Below are positions 6,323 to 10,915 of a DNA stretch of 10,915 bases, one piece after another. The stretch's first letter is position 1. Each line of letters opens with the position of its first letter. Under the pieces are notes generated by a model, which worked only from the letters and a program-made list of their open reading frames with translations, was not told where the DNA came from and searched no databases. The DNA is from an uncultured Bacilli bacterium (GTDB taxonomy: Bacteria > Bacillota_I > Bacilli_A > RF39 > UBA660), in the NCBI GenBank assembly GCA_948629335.1, contig CAPHZB010000046.1, positions 1 to 10,915 on the forward strand, in the 5' to 3' direction. The translations under genes were made by a program, and so were the position numbers.

Positions 6323-6973
6323 GTGTCAGTATCAAATTTTTTATCAAAAGTCTTTTTATGGATGTTTATAGGACTTATGGTGACTTTTGCAACAGGTGTT
6401 GTTGTGTCAAACAATGTAAGCGCATTAGAATTTATATTTTCAGATGGAGGGTATTGGTTTTTAGTTATTGCTGAATTTATAACAGTTATTGTTTTATCAG
6501 CTAGGATGCAAAAAATGTCTCCTACAGGGGCAAAGTTTGGATTTATCTTGTATTCTTTTTTAACAGGATTAACTTTTTCAGCTATCTTTGTTGTTTATAA
6601 TATTTCGTCTATTATAGCTGTTTTCTTAATTACTTCAGTGATTATGTTAATATTTGCTATTTTGGGAGCAAAAACAAATATAGATTTATCAAAGTTTGGA
6701 ACGTATTTACTTATGGCTTTAGTAGGAATAATAATTGCAGGGATTATTAATATATTTGCTAAGAGTGGAACATTTGATTTAGTTTTATGTAGTATTAGTA
6801 TTCTTATTTTTATTGGCTATATTGCTTATGACGTTCAAAAAGTGAAAAGAATATATGAACAAAATCCATCTGCTGATAATTTAGCAATCTATGGTGCGCT
6901 TAATTTATATTTGGACTTCATTAATATATTCCTAGATTTATTAAGACTATTTGGTAGTTCGAGTAATGATTAA
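6323..6973 (+). CDS. BI-1 (Bax inhibitor-1)/YetJ family membrane protein
   Basis: 216 aa from a GTG preceded by GAGGTGA (6312-6318); an ATG two bases earlier is out of frame. The chain has about seven hydrophobic helices, as in the TMBIM/UPF0005 family. In B. subtilis YetJ this fold forms a pH-sensitive calcium leak channel controlled by a pair of Asp residues. Candidate counterparts are Asp170 in IGYIAYDVQKVKR and Asp198 in NLYLDFINIFLDLLRLFG, both in the family's conserved final helices. Length is close to YetJ. It has its own promoter and terminator, so it is a monocistronic insertion between murA and rpmE where rho and glpX sit in B. subtilis. Substrate is inferred from the family only. 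Confidence 0.9.
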   Translation: MSVSNFLSKVFLWMFIGLMVTFATGVVVSNNVSALEFIFSDGGYWFLVIAEFITVIVLSARMQKMSPTGAKFGFILYSFLTGLTFSAIFVVYNISSIIAVFLITSVIMLIFAILGAKTNIDLSKFGTYLLMALVGIIIAGIINIFAKSGTFDLVLCSISILIFIGYIAYDVQKVKRIYEQNPSADNLAIYGALNLYLDFINIFLDLLRLFGSSSND

Positions 6974-6996
6974 CACTTACATACGCAAGTGTTTTT
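6972..6996 (+). terminator. Intrinsic terminator after the BI-1 gene
   Basis: AACACTT (6972-6978) pairs with AAGTGTT (6987-6993) around an 8-nt loop, followed by T through 6996. The left arm begins inside the stop codon. Confidence 0.75.
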
Positions 6997-7014
6997 CTTA
7001 TCCAACAAAAAGAC

Positions 7015-7043
7015 TTGCATTTTATGCAAAAGCTTGTTATACT
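7015..7043 (+). promoter_or_regulatory. rpmE promoter overlapped by a TTGCAT-TTT-ATGCAA palindrome
   Basis: TTGCAT (7015-7020), 17 bp, TATACT (7038-7043), with an extended TG at 7035-7036. The -35 is the left half of a perfect hyphenated palindrome, TTGCAT-TTT-ATGCAA (7015-7029), a plausible operator. Predicted start is near 7050. Confidence 0.65.
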
Positions 7044-7063
7044 ATGTAAGTAATTAAATTTCT

Positions 7064-7080
7064 ATGACAAAAGTTGTCAT
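7064..7080 (+). promoter_or_regulatory. Palindrome/hairpin in the rpmE leader
   Basis: ATGACAA (7064-7070), AAG, TTGTCAT (7074-7080): a perfect 7-bp inverted repeat in the predicted untranslated leader, ending 5 nt before the AAGGAGA ribosome site. It could be an L31 autoregulatory leader hairpin or a DNA operator; the sequence does not decide. Confidence 0.45.
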
Positions 7081-7099
7081 GGCGGAAGGAGATTAGTAT

Positions 7100-7315
7100 A
7101 TGAAAAAAGGTATTCATCCAGAATATAAGGATATGCAAGTAACATGTTCTTGTGGAAATACGTTTACAGTAAAGTCTACAAAAGACCAATTACATATTGA
7201 AAGTTGTAATAAATGTCATCCATTTTATACAGGAAAGCAAACATCTACAGCGCAAAAAGGACGTATTGAAAAGTTCAATCAGAAATATGGATTTTCACAA
7301 AACCAAGGAAAGTAA
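7100..7315 (+). CDS. rpmE: 50S ribosomal protein bL31, zinc-binding type
   Basis: 71 aa. Component of the large ribosomal subunit near the central protuberance, bridging to the small subunit. MKKGIHPEYKDMQVTCSCGN and a C-terminal KGRIEKFNQKYGF are characteristic. Cys16, Cys18, Cys36 and Cys39 form the CxC...CxxC zinc site of the C+ type, the form expressed under zinc-replete conditions where a Cys-less paralogue also exists. AAGGAGA lies about 7 nt before the ATG. The gene is monocistronic, with its own promoter and a terminator that begins at the stop codon. In B. subtilis rpmE follows rho; rho is absent here. Confidence 0.96.
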   Translation: MKKGIHPEYKDMQVTCSCGNTFTVKSTKDQLHIESCNKCHPFYTGKQTSTAQKGRIEKFNQKYGFSQNQGK

Positions 7316-7336
7316 GAGAAAACTCTTATTTTTTTT
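7313..7336 (+). terminator. rpmE intrinsic terminator, starting at the stop codon
   Basis: TAAGAG (7313-7318), loop AAAA, CTCTTA (7323-7328), then eight T (7329-7336). The left arm contains the rpmE TAA. On the other strand the right arm and T-run supply the last codons and stop of the XRE ORF. Confidence 0.85.
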
Positions 7337-7544
7337 GTATTTGATTATACTGTCTTGAAGAGAGCATCTTTTCAATGATATCCCTATTTCTATCATTATT
7401 TTGAAAAAGAATATAAGGTTCAATATGTAGTGCATTTGCAATTTTTTCAATATTTGGAATAGTAGGGCAATGTTTTCCTCTTTCTACATCAGTAATATAC
7501 CTTGGACTTAAGGAACATGTTTCCGCAAGTACCTCTTGAGACAT
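7326..7544 (-). CDS. XRE-family HTH protein lacking helix 1 (short regulator or decaying gene)
   Basis: 72 aa on the minus strand, the only minus-strand protein-coding signal before the right edge. MSQEVLAETCSLSPRYITDVERGKHCPTIP contains HTH helices 2 and 3 and the ERGK turn; NIEKIANALHIEPYILF (31-47) supplies helices 4 and 5. The usual N-terminal 10-12 residues (IRELRKEKG-like helix 1) are missing. The frame upstream of the ATG has only 11 codons before an in-frame TAG and no conserved residues. No ribosome site precedes the ATG. Its first codons overlap the -35 of the divergent rpiB promoter, and its last lie in the rpmE terminator. It may be a remnant of a full regulator, or a real mini-HTH protein acting on the adjacent promoters. 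The domain match is strong; functionality is doubtful. Confidence 0.6.
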   Translation of the reverse strand: MSQEVLAETCSLSPRYITDVERGKHCPTIPNIEKIANALHIEPYILFQNNDRNRDIIEKMLSSRQYNQIQKK

Positions 7545-7564
7545 GTAGTTTAATGTGCTAAAAT
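7536..7564 (+). promoter_or_regulatory. Promoter for the rpiB-ywzB-mscL operon
   Basis: TTGAGA (7536-7541), 17 bp, TAAAAT (7559-7564), with an extended TGC before the -10. The -35 overlaps the 5' end of the divergent XRE ORF. Predicted start is near 7571, at the ribosome site AAGGTGAT. Confidence 0.6.
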
Positions 7565-7582
7565 AAAGAAGAAGGTGATACT

Positions 7583-8020
7583 ATGAAAATTGTAATTGCA
7601 AATGATCATAGAGGTGTAGAATTAAAAAATAGAATTATGGAATTTTTAAAAAATAAGGGATATACTATCGATAATGTAGGAACAGATACTACAGATTCCG
7701 TTGACTATCCCTTATATGCAAAAATGCTTTCAAAACATCTTGAAATAGGTGATTTGGGAATTCTTATTTGTGGTACAGGAATTGGTATGTCGATTGCTGC
7801 AAATAAAATAAAAGGAATTCGTTGTGCGAAGGCAAATAATATTGATGAGGCAAAGATGACTAGAATGGATAATAATGCAAATGTACTTGCATTATCTAGC
7901 AAAATGGAATTAGAAGAAGTAGAGAAAATCGTAGATGCTTTTCTCACAACAGAAGTATCAATGGACGAAAGACACGTGCGTAGAAGAAAGATGCTAGAGG
8001 AACTAGAGAATGAACGTTAA
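7583..8020 (+). CDS. rpiB: Ribose 5-phosphate isomerase B (RpiB/LacAB family)
   Basis: 145 aa. Interconverts ribose 5-phosphate and ribulose 5-phosphate in the pentose phosphate pathway. Landmarks: MKIVIANDHRG with Asp8-His9; DYPLYA (41-46); the phosphate/catalytic loop ICGTGIGMSIAANK with Cys63, Thr65 and Gly68; NNANVLAL (97-104); and C-terminal ERHVRRRKML. One substitution stands out: the His of the (S/T)RxHNN segment, implicated in sugar ring opening in E. coli RpiB (His99), is Asp96 in TRMDNN. The family also includes LacA/LacB galactose 6-phosphate isomerases and allose 6-phosphate isomerases, so preference is not certain, but there is no lac context. It overlaps the next gene by 11 nt. 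In B. subtilis rpiB (ywlF) also neighbours mntP and spoIIR. Confidence 0.92.
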   Translation: MKIVIANDHRGVELKNRIMEFLKNKGYTIDNVGTDTTDSVDYPLYAKMLSKHLEIGDLGILICGTGIGMSIAANKIKGIRCAKANNIDEAKMTRMDNNANVLALSSKMELEEVEKIVDAFLTTEVSMDERHVRRRKMLEELENER

Positions 8021-8207
8021 AACCATTCTTTATATATTTGTCGTTCCCTTAGCTATTTGGGCATTGGATAGTTTAAATATTGAAGGAAAATTTAAAAAGA
8101 ATAGGTACTATCAAGCTCGTCTTCTTTACTTAATGTTAGCGATTTCTATCTCTTATCTTGTAGTTAATTTCTTTTATGATTTTTATATGTATTCAAAATT
8201 TGTGTAG
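8010..8207 (+). CDS. Small DUF1146/YwzB-type membrane protein
   Basis: 65 aa. Two hydrophobic segments, residues 6-20 and 40-56, are separated by the basic stretch KFKKNRYYQAR. The pattern (W, then two-basic linker, QARLLYLMLAISISYLVVNFFYDF) matches my memory of the DUF1146 family, represented by B. subtilis YwzB. The function is not known. YwzB in B. subtilis lies just upstream of murAA-spoIID-spoIIQ, and here it sits upstream of spoIID with mscL between, so genome position supports the call. The ATG lies inside rpiB's last codons (11-nt overlap), implying translational coupling. Its stop TAG forms part of mscL's AGGAGG. Confidence 0.75.
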   Translation: MNVKTILYIFVVPLAIWALDSLNIEGKFKKNRYYQARLLYLMLAISISYLVVNFFYDFYMYSKFV

Positions 8208-8215
8208 GAGGGTAT

Positions 8216-8608
8216 ATGTTTAAAGAATTTAAAAAGTTTATTTCACGTGGAAATGTTATGGATATGGCAGTTGGTGTAATTATTGGTTCTGCCTTTGGAA
8301 AGATTGTCTCTTCACTAGTGGACAACATTTTAATGCCCTTAATTGGTGTTTTAATTGGTGGTATTGATTTTTCAGGACTTACATTTCAAGTCAAAGATGC
8401 AGTCATCTCTTATGGAATATTTATTCAATCCATTCTAGATTTTTTAATTATTGCAGCTAGTATCTTTTGTATGATGAAAATACTTGCAAAACTAAGTCAT
8501 AAGAAAAAAACAGAAGAAGAAAAAGAAGGACCTAAAAAGCCAGAAGATGTCATTCTATTAGAAGAAATTCGTGATTTACTAAAAGGAACAACAAAAAAAG
8601 ACAAGTAA
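8216..8608 (+). CDS. mscL: Large-conductance mechanosensitive channel MscL
   Basis: 130 aa. Homopentameric membrane channel that opens under membrane tension and releases solutes during hypo-osmotic shock. MFKEFKKFISRGNVMDMAVG is the classical N-terminal amphipathic helix and start of TM1. TM1 runs to about residue 43 (GVIIGSAFGKIVSSLVDN, ending ILMPLIG), a short periplasmic-type loop follows (to about 62), and TM2 covers 67-93. A charged C-terminal bundle helix (PEDVILLEEIRDLLK) ends the chain. Length is within the normal 120-150. The ribosome site AGGAGG overlaps the previous stop codon. It is third in the rpiB operon and ends in a terminator. Confidence 0.96.
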   Translation: MFKEFKKFISRGNVMDMAVGVIIGSAFGKIVSSLVDNILMPLIGVLIGGIDFSGLTFQVKDAVISYGIFIQSILDFLIIAASIFCMMKILAKLSHKKKTEEEKEGPKKPEDVILLEEIRDLLKGTTKKDK

Positions 8609-8620
8609 TTTGTCTTTTTT
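8594..8620 (+). terminator. mscL intrinsic terminator with the stop codon in the loop
   Basis: AAAAAAGACAA (8594-8604) pairs with TTGTCTTTTTT (8610-8620); the 5-nt loop holds the TAA. The T-run forms part of the stem, as in many AT-rich Firmicutes terminators. Confidence 0.8.
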
Positions 8621-8636
8621 ATTTTATGCTAGTGAC

Positions 8637-8642
8637 AGGTGA
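8637..8642 (+). promoter_or_regulatory. Ribosome site deciding the spoIID start
   Basis: AGGTGA lies 5 nt before the ATG at 8648. The alternative GTG at 8639 is inside this site and would have no ribosome site of its own, so the protein starts MKKLLIFF. Confidence 0.7.
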
Positions 8643-8647
8643 TTCGC

Positions 8648-9586
8648 ATGAAAAAATTACTCATTTTCTTTACCATTATTTTAGTAGTACCAACAATTAT
8701 TGCTCTAACCATTTCAAAAAAAGAGGAACAAAAAAAACAAGGATCTATTATAAACAATCAAATTACTAATAATAGAACAGTCCGTGTAAGGAGAGTAAGC
8801 AAGGACAAAATAGAGGAAGTTCCACTAGAAGACTATGTGCTTGGTGTGGTATCAGGAGAGATGCCTATTTCATTTACTGAAGAAGCCTTAAAAGCACAAG
8901 CTGTATGTGCAAGAACGTATGTGATTCGAAAAATGGAGAACAATAAGGATAAAGAATATGATGTTGTTGATACAATCGACAATCAAGTATATCAAGATAT
9001 AGAACAGCTTAAAAACAAATGGAAAGATAAATACGAAGAAAATATAAAAAAGTTAAAAAAAATTGTAGAGGAAACAAAAGAGGAATATTTAACCTATGAT
9101 GGTAAGGTGATAGAAGTTTTTTTCTTTTCAACAAGTAATGGCCATACCGAAAATAGTGAGGAAGTATTTACAAAAGCGCTTCCCTATTTAAAAAGTGTTG
9201 ATTCTTCTTTTGATGAAGAAGTTTCTCCCGTTTTTAAAGCAGAGGTCGAAATGAGTTTAAGTGATTTTTATACAAAATTATCCCTTCCATATAATAAAAA
9301 ATTAGAATATGAAGTAACAGAACGAACAGAAGCAGGCAGTGTAAAAAAGGTAAAAATAAATGGAAAGGAATACAAGGGAACTGAAGTAAGAAGACTACTT
9401 GGAATTCGCTCTACCTATTTTGAATTTGTAGTAAACGGAACAAATATTTTGATTAAAACTACAGGTTATGGTCATGGAGTTGGGATGAGTCAGTATGGAG
9501 CACTTGCCCTCTCTAATAAAGGATATACGTACGATAAAATTTTAAAATACTATTATCAGGGTGTTGAAATTCAAAAATTTAGTTAA
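8648..9586 (+). CDS. spoIID: Stage II sporulation protein D (SpoIID)
   Basis: 312 aa. Lytic transglycosylase of the DMP engulfment machine; in the known system it is made in the mother cell under sigma-E and trims peptidoglycan denuded by SpoIIP. An N-terminal hydrophobic anchor (residues 3-21 after MKK) is followed by a polar linker. The SpoIID domain shows VPLEDYVLGVVSGEMP with the conserved catalytic Glu71, ALKAQAVCARTYVI (80-93), FFFSTSNGHTENSEEVF (158-174), and the C-terminal signature TTGYGHGVGMSQYGA (271-285). A charged helical insert (about 116-148) lies between the first two blocks. Length is near the family's 300-340. No recognisable sigma-E promoter is visible between the mscL terminator and the start. 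spoIIQ follows after 52 nt. Confidence 0.95.
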   Translation: MKKLLIFFTIILVVPTIIALTISKKEEQKKQGSIINNQITNNRTVRVRRVSKDKIEEVPLEDYVLGVVSGEMPISFTEEALKAQAVCARTYVIRKMENNKDKEYDVVDTIDNQVYQDIEQLKNKWKDKYEENIKKLKKIVEETKEEYLTYDGKVIEVFFFSTSNGHTENSEEVFTKALPYLKSVDSSFDEEVSPVFKAEVEMSLSDFYTKLSLPYNKKLEYEVTERTEAGSVKKVKINGKEYKGTEVRRLLGIRSTYFEFVVNGTNILIKTTGYGHGVGMSQYGALALSNKGYTYDKILKYYYQGVEIQKFS

Positions 9587-9592
9587 AAATTT

Positions 9593-9621
9593 GCATAAAA
9601 AAATTTTTCCTGTCCACACTT
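9593..9621 (+). promoter_or_regulatory. Candidate sigma-F (forespore) promoter for spoIIQ
   Basis: GCATA (9593-9597) fits the forespore -35 consensus GYWTA. After 14 bp, GTCCACACTT (9612-9621) fits the GnnnAnAnTW core of the sigma-F -10, but not the second G or the purine. It lies in the spoIID-spoIIQ gap, where a compartment-specific promoter is expected because spoIIQ is forespore-expressed in B. subtilis. The match is partial, hence modest confidence. Confidence 0.4.
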
Positions 9622-9638
9622 AAAATAGAGGTGAAAAA

Positions 9639-10283
9639 ATGGAAGGAAGAAGATTAAAACGACCAGTTGTTTATGCCATGTATGGAATTGCTTTTGCACT
9701 TGTTTTAACATCCCTTTATGTGATGAGTATGCAATCAAAAGAAACATTTCAAAATGAAGAAATACCACCAACCTATGTATCAAAAGTGATTTTTGATGAT
9801 ACACTAAGCGTTATTCGTGAAACAGATACAAGCGATAAAGTGTTTTTAAAACCTTTTGTAGCAGAAAAAGTTACAATTAATAAACACTTTTATGATGATA
9901 CTGAAGAAAACCAAGAAAGTGCTATCATATACTATGAAAATACCTATATGCAAAGTACAGGAATTGAATACGCAAGTAATGAGCCATTTGATGTTGTGGC
10001 CACTTATGCAGGAACTGTAACTGCGGTAAGTGAAGATGAACTTTTAGGAACCATTGTTCAAATCACACATGAAAATGGTTTCGTAAGCAATTACGAAAGT
10101 GTATCTGATGTAAAAGTAAAGGTAAATGATATCGTAGAAGGTGGAACTGTTATAGCGAAAAGTGGAAATGCCAATCTTTTTAAAGATGTAGAAAATGGAC
10201 TTTATTATGAATTAGTCTTAGATAGTAAAAATATGAATCCACTTTTAAGTTACGATAGATCGATTGCTGAAATAAAGGGTTAA
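9639..10283 (+). CDS. spoIIQ: SpoIIQ-like forespore protein, degenerate M23 (LytM) domain
   Basis: 214 aa from an ATG with AGAGGTGA 4 nt upstream. After a short basic N-terminus (MEGRRLKRP) one membrane helix spans about 10-30, then a linker and a LytM/M23 fold (about 104-203): STGIEYASNEPFDVVATYAGTVTAV, then ITHENGFVSNYESV, then VEGGTVIAKSGN, and YYELVLDSKNMNPLLSY. This is the SpoIIQ layout; SpoIIQ binds SpoIIIAH across the septum in the engulfment zipper and feeding-tube complex. All zinc-ligand positions are altered: HxGxD reads SxGxE (106-110), the HxH(Y/F)E site reads GLYYE (187-191), and the YxHL site reads YESV. B. subtilis SpoIIQ (283 aa) is also inactive; this one is shorter. Its place after spoIID supports the call. 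Confidence 0.85.
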   Translation: MEGRRLKRPVVYAMYGIAFALVLTSLYVMSMQSKETFQNEEIPPTYVSKVIFDDTLSVIRETDTSDKVFLKPFVAEKVTINKHFYDDTEENQESAIIYYENTYMQSTGIEYASNEPFDVVATYAGTVTAVSEDELLGTIVQITHENGFVSNYESVSDVKVKVNDIVEGGTVIAKSGNANLFKDVENGLYYELVLDSKNMNPLLSYDRSIAEIKG

Positions 10284-10294
10284 ACCCTTTTTTT
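10274..10294 (+). terminator. spoIIQ intrinsic terminator with the stop codon as loop
   Basis: AAAGGGT (10274-10280), loop TAA which is the spoIIQ stop codon, ACCCTTT (10284-10290), and a T-run to 10294. Confidence 0.85.
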
Positions 10295-10328
10295 GGTATA
10301 AAAATATTATATTTTTGTGAGCATCTTT

Positions 10329-10369
10329 TTATAAGTTCTTATAAGTCGTTATAACCTTTATTTATAAGA
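10329..10369. repeat. Helically phased TTATAA repeats
   Basis: TTATAAGT at 10329 and 10339 and TTATAACC at 10349 are exactly 10 bp apart; a fourth TTATAAGA begins at 10362. The core TTATAA is palindromic. Ten-base phasing suggests protein binding on one face of the helix, for example recombinase arm sites or a repressor array. The ligand is unknown. Confidence 0.6.
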
Positions 10370-10370
10370 C

Positions 10371-10460
10371 TTTACTACATTTTTATTTTTGAAAGATGTC
10401 CACATATCTTTTTATAATTTCTTATATTTTCACTTTCAGAAGTAGTAAAAAGGTAGTAAA
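10371..10460. repeat. TTTACTAC / GTAGTAAA repeats
   Basis: TTTACTAC at 10371-10378 is the inverse of GTAGTAAA at 10442-10449 and 10453-10460, the latter two 11 bp apart. Together with the TTATAA array it gives a cluster of short direct and inverted sites of the kind seen at integrative-element ends. That reading is inference; no integrase gene is in the window. Confidence 0.45.
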
Positions 10461-10498
10461 TTTTCGGCAAATGCTTTGTATTATTAATTTTAAATGCT

Positions 10499-10526
10499 AA
10501 AAAAATACTATGCGATGTCATAGTAT
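10499..10526 (-). terminator. Minus-strand intrinsic terminator
   Basis: Minus strand: ATACTATG (10526-10519), loop ACATCG, CATAGTAT (10512-10505), then U-run (10505-10499). The perfect 8-bp stem with seven T makes a good terminator. The plus strand has the A-run on the wrong side. Confidence 0.75.
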
Positions 10527-10626
10527 CGAAATACATACTCTTGAGCGAGACTAGTGGCGTAGCTACTAAAGTCCTGGCCATAATAAGGATAGTATTACCC
10601 TTATTATGTAGCATGAAGCATGTAGC
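10499..10626 (-). ncRNA. Candidate structured RNA (sRNA or 3' UTR) on the minus strand
   Basis: This is a relatively GC-rich island in very AT-rich DNA. Read on the minus strand it contains, in order, three tandem heptamers GCTACAT GCTTCAT GCTACAT (10626-10606); a perfect 10-bp stem CATAATAAGG/CCTTATTATG (10608-10599 with 10588-10579); a bulged stem formed by GACTTTAGT and ACTAGTC; and a final 8-bp stem, ATACTATG/CATAGTAT, with a U-run. That order makes sense as a transcript only on the minus strand. It begins about 25 nt after the stop of the minus-strand membrane-protein gene, so it could be that gene's structured 3' UTR or an independent RNA. I do not recognise a known riboswitch, ribozyme or housekeeping RNA. 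Confidence 0.5.
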
Positions 10627-10651
10627 AAAATGATTTGTTTCCTTTAATAAT

Positions 10652-10915
10652 TTACAAATAAAAATTAATAATGTTTTCTCTAAATATAAATAAAAGGATT
10701 ATAAAGAATATTAATATTATAAATGATTTAGGACTATAATTATCTTCGTGTGTTTTACCTCTAATTATAATAAAACCAATTTCATCTAAAAATATACCCA
10801 TACTTATTGATAATAAATATATATTTGTATAAAAACTTGATATACAAAAAAGTATAATCGTAAAAAATAATCCAAACATCCAATGATGAGTTCTAAAACT
10901 TTTTATAGTTGGACT
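10652..10915 (-). CDS. Integral membrane protein with HHW and LDEIG motifs, C-terminal part (5' end outside window)
   Basis: The frame is open to the right edge, giving 87 visible residues rather than the 75 that start at the first ATG in the window. Before that Met come SPTIKSFRTHHW, and the HHWMFG motif looks conserved rather than random. Hydrophobic helices follow: FGLFFTIILFCISSFY, then IYLLSISMGIFLDEIGFIII, then after the polar loop RGKTHEDNYSPKS a last helix IILIFFIILLFIF. The HHWxxG...GIFLDEIG pattern with a His/Glu/Asp-bearing loop suggests a conserved polytopic membrane family that I recall but cannot name. It is on the strand opposite to the sporulation cluster and may belong to a different genomic unit. 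Function is not assigned. Confidence 0.6.
   Translation of the reverse strand, partial: SPTIKSFRTHHWMFGLFFTIILFCISSFYTNIYLLSISMGIFLDEIGFIIIRGKTHEDNYSPKSFIILIFFIILLFIFRENIINFYL

Larger units (their letters stand above)
10295..10504. other. AT-rich non-coding stretch after spoIIQ
   Basis: No ORF with family resemblance or ribosome site appears on either strand between the spoIIQ terminator and the minus-strand RNA candidate. It contains only the TTATAA and GTAGTAAA repeats listed separately. Confidence 0.6.

Noticed and set aside
9585..9608. AAAAATTT/AAATTTTT stem after spoIID
   Set aside because: A pure A/T stem is too weak to call as a terminator with confidence; chance pairing is likely in this composition.
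9583..9804. 73-aa minus-strand ORF across the spoIID-spoIIQ gap
   Set aside because: Antisense to the spoIIQ start and to the weak AT hairpin there; no ribosome site.
10375..10614. 79-aa minus-strand ORF through the structured RNA candidate
   Set aside because: Low-complexity composition without a domain, no ribosome site, and it runs through several perfect hairpins and an intrinsic terminator.
10499..10626. tRNA, SRP RNA, hammerhead or TnpB guide RNA
   Set aside because: No TPsiC-like segment, no GGAAGCAGCA-type SRP loop, no CUGAUGA core, and no TnpB coding remnant nearby.
1..10915. CRISPR array or defence system
   Set aside because: No regularly spaced long repeats with unique spacers and no Cas, restriction or toxin-antitoxin proteins; the short XRE protein has no partner.

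Overview
The window comes from an AT-rich, low-GC Gram-positive bacterium (Firmicutes/Bacilli side) that carries an endospore programme. The evidence is spoIIR, spoIID and a spoIIQ-like gene together with murA, rpmE, class II fba, rpiB, mscL and a YwzB-type small membrane protein. Almost everything is on the + strand, packed tightly with strong AGGAGG-type ribosome sites. TGA ends mntP and Trp is TGG, so the standard code applies and this is not a UGA=Trp mollicute. The compact gene set suggests a gut-type Bacilli lineage of the Erysipelotrichales/RF39 kind; that placement is inference.

Layout. (1) 1-1073: C-terminal part of a large secreted or surface protein with an FGE/C-type-lectin-like tail. 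(2) 1074-1557: a gene-free stretch holding a 253-bp palindromic, TGTG...CACA-ended MITE-like element flanked by exact 26-bp direct repeats, then a consensus sigma-A promoter and a hairpin leader for spoIIR. (3) 1558-3446: spoIIR, a PHP-fold protein that has lost most metal ligands, and mntP. (4) 3504-5620: fba-murA operon. (5) 5662-7315: a degenerate SGNH-hydrolase-like membrane-anchored protein, a BI-1/YetJ protein, and rpmE. (6) 7326-7544, minus strand: an XRE regulator fragment lacking helix 1. (7) 7583-8608: rpiB-ywzB-mscL operon. (8) 8648-10283: spoIID and spoIIQ. (9) 10284-10915: non-coding DNA with helically phased TTATAA repeats and GTAGTAAA repeats, a minus-strand structured RNA candidate with its own terminator, and the end of a minus-strand membrane-protein gene running off the right edge.

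The order recalls three Bacillus subtilis neighbourhoods brought together: spoIIR...mntP...rpiB; fbaA...murAB...rho-rpmE; and ywzB...murAA-spoIID...spoIIQ. The genes that would lie between are missing, and two oddities (SGNH-like protein, BI-1) sit between murA and rpmE.

Functionally, SpoIIR signals from forespore to mother cell, SpoIID remodels peptidoglycan during engulfment, and the SpoIIQ-like protein would be the forespore half of the engulfment zipper. MurA feeds peptidoglycan synthesis; Fba and RpiB are central carbon enzymes. Recurrent themes are pseudoenzymes (PHP, SGNH, SpoIIQ) and very economical punctuation: terminator hairpins containing stop codons, and terminator-like hairpins that contain the next gene's Shine-Dalgarno. 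No unmistakable new defence or mobile system is visible. The strongest unexplained signals are the MITE-like element, the minus-strand RNA candidate, and the phased repeats after spoIIQ.
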